Source: Candidatus Zhuqueibacterota bacterium (lineage in GTDB: Bacteria > Zhuqueibacterota > QNDG01). From it: DNA of 6,254 nucleotides. The stretch covers positions 1-6,254 of the forward strand of contig QNDG01000099.1 in NCBI GenBank assembly GCA_003645915.1. Reading direction: 5' to 3'. The notes under the pieces are model-generated. The model had not been told where the DNA came from. It saw only the letters and a list, made by a program, of their open reading frames with translations, and did no database searches. Made by a program: the position numbers and the translations under genes. Below, one piece after another: positions 1 through 4,585 of this stretch; the stretch's first letter is position 1; each line of letters starts with the position of its first letter.

Positions 1-90
1 CTCAGGTTTCTTAGCTGCTTCTTTCTCTTCTTCCTCTTCCTCAGGTTTCTTAGCTGCTTCTTTCTCTTCTTCTTTCTCTTCTTCCTCTTC
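1..90. repeat. Tandem 39-bp coding repeat (13-residue acidic unit), running off the edge
   Basis: Bases 1-39 and 40-90 are two copies of one unit starting CTCAGGTTTCTTAGCTGC. The second copy carries a 12-base in-frame expansion of the TTTCTCTTCTTC kind, making it 51 bases long. On the coding (minus) strand the units encode EEEEEKEAAKKPE and the expanded EEEEEKEEEKEAAKKPE. The copies are otherwise identical in bases, which suggests recent duplication or slippage. The array may continue beyond base 1. Confidence 0.9.
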
Positions 91-486
91 CTGAGCAAGT
101 ATTTCGGCTAATTTGGATTGACGTTCAAGAGTTGCAAGAATAGCCCGTTCAGGTAAAAACATGAAATCAGTAGCCTGACTTTCGATAAGGTCATCAGAAG
201 CGCCGGGAAGAACTCTCTGAGCAATAGTAATACATTTAAGAGCTTTATCTTCCAATTGACGAGCTGATTTAACAGCTTCACGAGCAGGAGCCGGATGACC
301 GGTTTCAAGACGACCCTCAGTTTTCCATGGTGTACGTAGATCAGGATCTTCCGCAAATGCAGAAGGGCCACCAATATCATATTTTTGTACAGGTGGATTT
401 TTACGATCCTGATTCATTGTATAGGGGTCAGCTTTCTTAATCGTTTCTGCGACTTTTTCCTGATCCCAGCTCAATCTCTGACGCAT
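1..486 (-). CDS. Probable prohead core/scaffold-type protein, 3' end cut by window edge
   Basis: The frame is open from an ATG at 486 to base 1 (162 codons, no stop), so this is the N-terminal part of a longer protein. The start is supported by AGGAGGT at 491-497, four bases upstream. Residues 1-130 are a soluble, mixed-charge region containing IGGPSAFAED (38-47) and a helical stretch near LPERAILATLERQ (111-123). From residue 133 it becomes a highly charged Glu/Lys/Ala repeat with the unit EEEEEKEAAKKPE. It lies directly after the prohead protease, where scaffold, core or capsid genes usually sit, and a charged helical tail suits a core protein that is removed during maturation. I recall similar N-terminal regions in metagenomic jumbo-phage head modules, but this is unsearched. 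Arginine is mostly CGT (7 of 10), unlike the protease gene, hinting at high expression. Coding status is near certain; the core/scaffold role is inferred from context. Confidence 0.8.
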   Translation of the reverse strand, partial: MRQRLSWDQEKVAETIKKADPYTMNQDRKNPPVQKYDIGGPSAFAEDPDLRTPWKTEGRLETGHPAPAREAVKSARQLEDKALKCITIAQRVLPGASDDLIESQATDFMFLPERAILATLERQSKLAEILAQEEEEEKEEEKEAAKKPEEEEEEKEAAKKPE

Positions 487-541
487 AATTACCTCCTATG
501 TAACAGTATTTTTATTATTTCTTATTTAATTGCAAATATTA

Positions 542-561
542 GTTATATTAGAAGATTATTA
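542..561 (-). repeat. Recurrent intergenic element, copy in the protease-to-core gap
   Basis: On the coding strand this reads TAATAATCTTCTAATATAAC. It matches the copy at 3921-3940 at 18 of 20 positions, and both are followed by similar AT-rich bases ending in a TGC-like triplet. It lies in the 105-base gap 487-591, about 30 bases after the protease stop, so here it is not part of a stop codon. The rest of this gap holds only the ribosome binding site of the next gene and AT-rich DNA with no clear hairpin. Its function (promoter, RNA-processing site or other) is unknown. Confidence 0.55.
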
Positions 562-591
562 AAAACACTTGAGTTTATTGACTTTATATTT

Positions 592-2136
592 TTAATTCGG
601 ATATGAATCTAATAATTTCAACCAAGTTAATGAACGTTTTAATTCAACATCACTTAATCTTGTACCAGCAAGCTTCTGTAAGGCAAATACGGCATCGTTA
701 TAATTAAGACTTTGTGTACCTCCCAATTCGGCTATAGCTTTCTTTATTTTAATTGATAAAGGCTTTTTAAAGCAATTATCAATAAAGGACATAACTGCAA
801 GAAAGTCCCTTTTATTATAACCATAATCAACTAAGGAGGTTAAATCACTACCGGTTAAAACCATGTATGTTCCAAATTTTAATTTATCAAAATTCTTTTT
901 ATTTAAATTCTGAGAAAATTTATGTAAATATTTATCCCAACTTTTCTTCATTTTATACATCTGTTTTAAAGCTTGTGATGCTGTAGGTTGAATTAATGTA
1001 TCATCTAATGATTCCAAGTCTTGATCTACAGAAGGTTCATTCTCTTCAAATTCCTGTACCATTTCATCTCCAAGTTCCTGTAATAATCTTTCTTTAATTC
1101 TTTTTTTCCATAATTTGACACTGTTTTGACTTTCTTCCGGAGCAGACTCAAGAGTTGGCTTTTCTGTTGGGAATTCTTCTTCATGAGTCTCAGCTGGTTC
1201 ATCTTCAGAAACGGATTCTTCTGCCGGGGTTTCTTTCTCAGGGACATTTTCCCCTTGACTTTTTTTATAAGTAGCAACTCTTAAAAGGTCCCCCTCTTTA
1301 TATTCGTAGGATTCTTTTTTATTTGCACTTTCAATCTTAGCCATTATGTTTTCAGGCGGATTAACAACATTTCTGACAACGGCACCAGTAAAAGCCGGGT
1401 TTGCTACCCATGAAGCATCTTTAAAAACAACACTATCAGGTTGGTCATAATGACCACAGAGTTCAGCAATTTTTCTCTGTGTTCCATATTCATCATAAAA
1501 AATATTATTCTTTTCATACTTGACATGTTCACAGGTTTCCGTATCATCCTTCGCTATATTCCCACATTTAGTACAGATTGTAAAAGCAACAATACAACCC
1601 ATACTCATTTTATCAACTTCTTTAGATTCTATTTTTTTTACTAGGTCCTTGTGTTTCCTATCAGTAGCAACAAGTATGTCAACATAAAAGGTGGTTAAAT
1701 CCTTACCATTCTCATCTTTGCCTATTGGGACCTCTCTCAAAAAAGCATCTATTACTTTTCCCTTTGAGAGTTCAGGGATTTGGACATGTTCAAGGTAATT
1801 ATCGGCACCAATAAATGTTCGATAACAAGCTTGAATCATTTTCTTTGACCAAGCATCACCGTTATTATTGATAAATTTTGAATATGCCGGATGAATATAA
1901 TAGTCACTTTTTAGATCATCTGATTTTGCTAGTTCCGTTTCGACTGCGGCAATAATTGTAGCATGACTAAGAAGATATTTCTCAGGGGAATATTTAGCTA
2001 TGATAGTTTTGGCAGTTTTAATATGACATTTATTTTCATCACATTCAACTTTCCATAATTTTTTATTTTCATACCAGCTGTCTTGACTGATACTTGGTTC
2101 CGCAACTACCGCAGAACCAAATTTATACATAGCCAT
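592..2136 (-). CDS. Prohead maturation protease with Cys/His-rich insertion and C-terminal extension
   Basis: This is a serine-type capsid maturation protease of the herpesvirus/T4 gp21-like fold, which cleaves core and capsid proteins inside the prohead. The core spans about residues 80-260. Likely catalytic His117 sits in YLEHVQIPE, followed by strand YVDILVAT (151-158) and likely nucleophile Ser178 in DKMSMGC. The domain closes with SWVANPAFTGAVVRN (242-256). Between Ser178 and that closing motif lie Cys188-x2-Cys191, Cys202/His204 and Cys227/His229, a probable zinc-binding module. Residues 295-340 are an acidic Glu/Pro-rich linker. Residues 341-514 are charged and helical, with a compact-looking end (395-514) that I do not recognise and that may be scaffold-like. 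The start has AAAGGA six bases upstream and lies two bases after the preceding stop; a second ATG at residue 3 is an alternative. Arginine is mostly AGA (7 of 11). The protease call is strong; the zinc and scaffold roles are inferred. Confidence 0.87.
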   Translation of the reverse strand: MAMYKFGSAVVAEPSISQDSWYENKKLWKVECDENKCHIKTAKTIIAKYSPEKYLLSHATIIAAVETELAKSDDLKSDYYIHPAYSKFINNNGDAWSKKMIQACYRTFIGADNYLEHVQIPELSKGKVIDAFLREVPIGKDENGKDLTTFYVDILVATDRKHKDLVKKIESKEVDKMSMGCIVAFTICTKCGNIAKDDTETCEHVKYEKNNIFYDEYGTQRKIAELCGHYDQPDSVVFKDASWVANPAFTGAVVRNVVNPPENIMAKIESANKKESYEYKEGDLLRVATYKKSQGENVPEKETPAEESVSEDEPAETHEEEFPTEKPTLESAPEESQNSVKLWKKRIKERLLQELGDEMVQEFEENEPSVDQDLESLDDTLIQPTASQALKQMYKMKKSWDKYLHKFSQNLNKKNFDKLKFGTYMVLTGSDLTSLVDYGYNKRDFLAVMSFIDNCFKKPLSIKIKKAIAELGGTQSLNYNDAVFALQKLAGTRLSDVELKRSLTWLKLLDSYPN

Positions 2137-2138
2137 TA

Positions 2139-2387
2139 TTATTCCTTTATTAATTCTGAAAAATTACGCAAAACATTAGAAACAGAGGCTTTCTTTTCTT
2201 CCAATTCTTCTTTTGGCTTTGATTTAAAAATACTTTCCAAAAAATTAACGGCTCTTTCACCTTTTCCTTTACCCATAACTCTTCCTACCCAATCAGTTTG
2301 TTTCAAAGTTACCGTACTTGGTTTTGTAGCCTCATCCGTAACTCTGTAAACTGTATCGGGGCCAACAATATATTTATGTATGTACAT
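2139..2387 (-). CDS. Conserved-looking small protein of unknown function (82 residues)
   Basis: I do not recognise this protein. The N-terminal half (MYIHKYIVGPDTVYRV onward) looks beta-rich. It is followed by a glycine/lysine stretch, GRVMGKGKGERA, and a charged helical C-terminal half (from about NFLESIFKSK) that could form a coiled coil. There is no signal peptide or membrane segment. I chose the ATG at 2387 because AGGAG lies seven bases upstream and the ATG is one base after the preceding gene's stop. A longer form from TTG at 2420 would overlap that gene. It is tightly packed between the SH3-like gene and the protease (two-base gap), so it is probably co-translated and involved in head assembly, which is inference from position only. 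Confidence 0.75.
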   Translation of the reverse strand: MYIHKYIVGPDTVYRVTDEATKPSTVTLKQTDWVGRVMGKGKGERAVNFLESIFKSKPKEELEEKKASVSNVLRNFSELIKE

Positions 2388-2388
2388 T

Positions 2389-2931
2389 TTATGACTCCTG
2401 TTTTTTATAAATCTTTCCAATTGATACCTTTATGATATGATCCGAACAAATAGTCCCGTATTTATCATAAATTCTATAATAGGTTTGCGCATCAGATAAA
2501 CCGTCTTCATAACAGACATTGATATCATCAACAAGTTTTCCTATAATATCTGTTGCAAAAGTATGAGCTACTCTAATAGCCGCCTTATCCATAGCAGTTA
2601 TTTTTAAAGGAGGTAAGTCTCTACTCGGTACAACTCTTTGCGGAATAAACCCATAATTTTTTTCCGAAACACTCTTTTCATAAGAATCATAACCTCTATT
2701 TATAAAACTGGCAGGCATTCCATAAATATCCGGATTAACTTTAACGAGAGTTTCCGGACTTTCCTGGGTATGCTCAATAGGCCATTGTACCCATACTTTA
2801 TAAGTTGAAGGAATTATATGGGTAATTATACCTACAAATGGGGTTAAATTCCACTCCGTCATCCATTTACGAACACAATCTCCTACACTAAATTGTTCGG
2901 GAGCTACCATAGAAGGAAATAGAGCGGGCAT
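2389..2931 (-). CDS. Head-module protein with SH3/KOW-like N-terminal domain, function unknown
   Basis: Residues 13-66 look like a small beta-barrel of the SH3/KOW kind: a FSVGDCVRKW start, then GIITHIIPSTYKVWVQWP and a SPETLVKVNP end. Such folds bind protein or nucleic acid. Residues 67-110 are a proline- and tyrosine-containing linker. Residues 112-176 form a predicted helical domain containing HTFATDIIGKLVDDINVCYEDGLSD and YDKYGTICSDH, written here only in part as landmarks. The ATG has AGGAGA six bases upstream, and the stop is one base before the next ATG. I recall proteins of this two-part layout beside portal and protease genes in metagenomic jumbo phages, which would make it a head or neck component, but this is unsearched. 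There are no catalytic residues or membrane segments to point to another role. Confidence 0.8.
   Translation of the reverse strand: MPALFPSMVAPEQFSVGDCVRKWMTEWNLTPFVGIITHIIPSTYKVWVQWPIEHTQESPETLVKVNPDIYGMPASFINRGYDSYEKSVSEKNYGFIPQRVVPSRDLPPLKITAMDKAAIRVAHTFATDIIGKLVDDINVCYEDGLSDAQTYYRIYDKYGTICSDHIIKVSIGKIYKKQES
2395..2399 (-). promoter_or_regulatory. Ribosome binding site that decides the start of the 82-residue gene
   Basis: AGGAG on the coding strand, seven bases before the ATG at 2387, lies inside the last codons of the upstream gene. It overlaps that gene's end (Gln-Glu-Ser-stop), so ribosomes finishing the upstream gene are placed to restart here. This supports the ATG over the upstream TTG at 2420, which has only a weak AAGG before it. 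Confidence 0.7.
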
Positions 2932-2966
2932 AAAAAATCTCCTATCAGAAAAAGTAAAATCAGAAG

Positions 2967-2982
2967 ATATAGAGATTTATTA
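2967..2982 (-). repeat. Recurrent intergenic element, variant copy
   Basis: On the coding strand this reads TAATAAATCTCTATAT, the shared element with one extra A. It begins with the TAA stop of the 109-residue gene. The 48-base gap it opens otherwise holds only the AGGAGA ribosome binding site for the next gene. Confidence 0.4.
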
Positions 2983-3309
2983 TTCTTTATTTACTTTCTG
3001 ATACGGAAAACTTGCTGTTCTAATAGGAACAGGATTTTTCTTCGCATCTATGACCTGTTCAAAATTACTTCTATTATACTCATCCATATAGGGCTCATCA
3101 GCTTCACGACTACGAACTCGATAATCAAAACGATTAGCCATATAGCGAGCTTCATCAGCATCGAATTTCAATGAAGACGCCTCACGACGGCCCTCAATAA
3201 CGTCAGAGATCATATCAATTTGAAGGGCCAACTCAGGAGAATTTTTCTGTACTTCCTCTGCAATTTTATCAAGTTTTTCTGTATACCGCAGTGCATTTTT
3301 AAGAGCCAT
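2980..3309 (-). CDS. Acidic 109-residue head-module protein with DEPYM motif, function unknown
   Basis: Residues 1-60 look helical and charged, beginning ALKNALRYTEKLDKIAEEVQ and including a DEARYMANRFDYRVRSRE segment. The motif ADEPYMDEYNRSNF follows near residues 70-83, and the C-terminal tail is basic and proline-containing. There is no signal peptide or membrane segment. The start is well supported by AAGGAGG at 3316-3322, six bases upstream, the best ribosome binding site in the window. Half of its arginines use CGT, like the left-edge gene and unlike the protease, which suggests strong expression and perhaps a virion or core component present in many copies. I have an unverified memory of DEPYM-type small proteins in related phage head modules. 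No function can be assigned. Confidence 0.8.
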   Translation of the reverse strand: MALKNALRYTEKLDKIAEEVQKNSPELALQIDMISDVIEGRREASSLKFDADEARYMANRFDYRVRSREADEPYMDEYNRSNFEQVIDAKKNPVPIRTASFPYQKVNKE

Positions 3310-3322
3310 TTTATTCCTCCTT

Positions 3323-3338
3323 AAAAGAGATTAAACTA
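3323..3338 (-). repeat. Recurrent intergenic element, weak copy
   Basis: On the coding strand this reads TAGTTTAATCTCTTTT, starting at the TAG stop of the 182-residue gene. It shares the TAATCTCTT core with the other copies, and runs directly into AAGGAGG of the next gene. It is the most degenerate copy and could be chance. Confidence 0.3.
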
Positions 3339-3884
3339 TTTTTTAATTATTTTACCTTTTTCTTTGACAATCATAGGCACACCTTTTTGTCTTTGTCTAA
3401 CTCTCTGTTTCATAGGAATCTCTTTAGGTGTTAGCCCTAATTGTTTCAATATATGAGGTTTAACTATAACCGCTTTTTCAACCGGTTTTTCTTTTTTCTT
3501 AGCCGTAACGGGCATTACTGGCAAAAGTGACGCCTGAAGACTTTTTAATAAAACTTCAAATCTCCCGGAATTGATTTTTCCGTTAAAAAGTCCGTTATTA
3601 TATGAATAAATTGCTGTATGAAGAGCATCTTCACATGCAATTTTTTGACTGTATTTAAAAAGTACCGGATTTAATAGAGTCTTAGCATAAACAATTAATT
3701 GGTCATAATCTGTATCAGTAAAATCATCCGAACCTTTATAGGGTTGTTTTTTATCATGGCGATCAACTCTTTCCTCAACTACTCGATTATCATAATTAAA
3801 ATATTTATAAGCATTATGTTGAACTTCAGGAAATCTATTTACAAAATTTCTTATCATTCTAGGAACAAAAACTACTAATTTCAT
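3336..3884 (-). CDS. Unrecognised 182-residue protein with basic C-terminal tail
   Basis: I do not recognise this protein. The N-terminal 50 residues are rich in aromatic, Asn and Arg residues (FVNRFPEVQHNAYKYFNYDN). The middle (about 55-120) looks like an alpha-helical domain, with DYDQLIVYAKTLLNPVLFKY and a second set of helices ending near SLQASLLPV. Residues 125-182 are strongly basic and likely disordered, with KKKEKPVEKAV, KQRVRQRQKG and KEKGKIIKK, so nucleic-acid contact or binding to an acidic partner is possible. The first residues are hydrophobic but do not make a convincing signal peptide. AAAGGT lies eight bases before the ATG. Its place between the portal and protease genes suggests a head-assembly role, by position only. 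Confidence 0.75.
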   Translation of the reverse strand: MKLVVFVPRMIRNFVNRFPEVQHNAYKYFNYDNRVVEERVDRHDKKQPYKGSDDFTDTDYDQLIVYAKTLLNPVLFKYSQKIACEDALHTAIYSYNNGLFNGKINSGRFEVLLKSLQASLLPVMPVTAKKKEKPVEKAVIVKPHILKQLGLTPKEIPMKQRVRQRQKGVPMIVKEKGKIIKK

Positions 3885-3920
3885 GCTTAATTACCTTTAT
3901 TTATTAATGTTGCATTTATT

Positions 3921-3940
3921 GTTATATTAAGAGATTATTA
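3921..3940 (-). repeat. Recurrent intergenic element, best copy
   Basis: On the coding strand this reads TAATAATCTCTTAATATAAC, with the first TAA being the stop codon of the 102-residue gene. It matches 542-561 at 18 of 20 positions, and 15 of its bases are identical to 4275-4289. The 53-base gap it opens carries no other gene or clear hairpin, only AT-rich DNA and the AAAGGT of the next gene. Confidence 0.55.
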
Positions 3941-4246
3941 GTCAGAATTAAGAAAACGACTTACAACATTTTTAGCAAAGCGACTACTTCTCTGTGGTTT
4001 ATAGTCATTTATTCTATCTCTAAGATCATCTATTTTATTACTTAAAGAAAGAGATTCTCCAGAAATTTCACTTATCAGTTTTAAAATTATATCCTTTTCA
4101 TTTCTTTCAAGAGAACTTGAAGCTATGTTTTTCTTTAATTTCTCACGACAAGTTTTTGTCCCAAAAACTTCAAGAGCTTTTATTAACTGACTCATTTCCT
4201 CTAAAGATTTTTCGACAACTTTACCTAAACCTTTTTTTCTCGGCAT
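3938..4246 (-). CDS. Small helical protein of unknown function (102 residues)
   Basis: I do not recognise this protein. It begins with a basic patch (MPRKKGLGKV). It continues with nearly unbroken predicted helix, including KSLEEMSQLIKALEVFG and a heptad-like stretch, SLSLSNKIDDLRDRINDY (65-82), that could be a coiled coil. It ends with a basic, aromatic tail (RSSRFAKNVVSRFLNSD). It has one cysteine and no membrane segment. The start has GGAGGT at 4252-4257, five bases upstream. The size and helical make-up would suit a small core, scaffold or head-accessory protein, but that is inferred from the neighbours. Confidence 0.72.
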   Translation of the reverse strand: MPRKKGLGKVVEKSLEEMSQLIKALEVFGTKTCREKLKKNIASSSLERNEKDIILKLISEISGESLSLSNKIDDLRDRINDYKPQRSSRFAKNVVSRFLNSD

Positions 4247-4274
4247 AATAGACCTCCAAAAAATTTATAGAAGG

Positions 4275-4289
4275 ATTAAGAGATTATTA
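4275..4289 (-). repeat. Recurrent intergenic element, copy after the basic small gene
   Basis: On the coding strand this reads TAATAATCTCTTAAT. It is identical over 15 bases to 3926-3940 and again begins with the TAA stop of the preceding gene (98 residues). The 40-base gap it opens ends in the GGAGGT ribosome binding site of the next gene. Confidence 0.5.
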
Positions 4290-4583
4290 AAGTGAGGGGC
4301 TCATATATAATGAGACAGGCAGCTTTTCTTTTCGCCTTTTTTTCTGTCTTTTTCTAAGCTCTTTTATTTTATCAGGTACTTTTTGATAATCTTTCCCGTT
4401 TTCACGGTATTCTTTCATATAATTTTTCATATAATCTGTTCGATTACTCTTATTCTTAACAGAAGGGTTTCTTCTGGGGGGCTTTATCTTAGGTACAGGT
4501 TTTAATTTTACTGTTATTTCACCCTCATTCTCATTCATACTTGCTATCAAATTTTTAATTAATTCTGATATTGAACGGTACAT
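4287..4583 (-). CDS. Small, very basic protein coupled to the portal gene (98 residues)
   Basis: The first 20 residues form a short helix (YRSISELIKNLIASMNENE). They are followed by a proline- and lysine-rich segment (KLKPVPKIKPPRRNP). Next is a tyrosine/methionine motif, DYMKNYMKEYR (50-60), and a strongly basic stretch, DKIKELRKRQKKRRKEK (71-87). Proteins with YM-x-x-YM motifs of this kind occur as short uncharacterised genes in many phages, and the charge suggests nucleic-acid binding. The ATG lies two bases after the portal stop and has only a weak GATGGGG before it, so translation probably depends on ribosomes finishing the portal gene. A basic protein next to the portal could act in packaging or as a small internal protein. 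Function is unknown. Confidence 0.72.
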   Translation of the reverse strand: MYRSISELIKNLIASMNENEGEITVKLKPVPKIKPPRRNPSVKNKSNRTDYMKNYMKEYRENGKDYQKVPDKIKELRKRQKKRRKEKLPVSLYMSPSL

Positions 4584-4585
4584 TT

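Noticed and set aside
1..90. Repeats at the left edge as a CRISPR array or regulatory iterons
   Set aside because: The units are directly tandem with no spacers, preserve the reading frame and encode a Glu/Lys/Ala repeat, so they are coding repeats.
108..380. Minus-strand open frame of 90 codons
   Set aside because: It lies wholly inside the left-edge gene in another frame, is leucine-heavy low-complexity sequence and has no ribosome binding site; the 1-486 frame has a strong one.
487..591. Possible terminator in the largest intergenic gap
   Set aside because: The AAACACTTGAGTTT area gives only about four base pairs of stem and no following T-run on the coding strand that would make a convincing intrinsic terminator.
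385..606. Plus-strand open frame of 73 codons across the 487-591 gap
   Set aside because: It runs antisense through the start and ribosome binding site of the left-edge gene and the end of the protease gene; its hydrophobic look comes from AT-rich DNA, and it opposes the direction of all other genes.
1026..1277. Minus-strand 83-codon frame within the protease gene
   Set aside because: It is a frame-shifted reading of the acidic linker region; the protease frame is continuous there, so no frameshift is implied.
1441..2349. Plus-strand frames at 1441-1644 and 2083-2349
   Set aside because: Both are antisense to well-supported genes, have no good ribosome binding site and show no recognisable protein.
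2388..2420. Eleven-residue N-terminal extension of the 82-residue gene from TTG at 2420
   Set aside because: It would overlap the upstream gene by 32 bases with only a weak AAGG, whereas the ATG at 2387 has AGGAG at seven bases and one-base spacing from the upstream stop.
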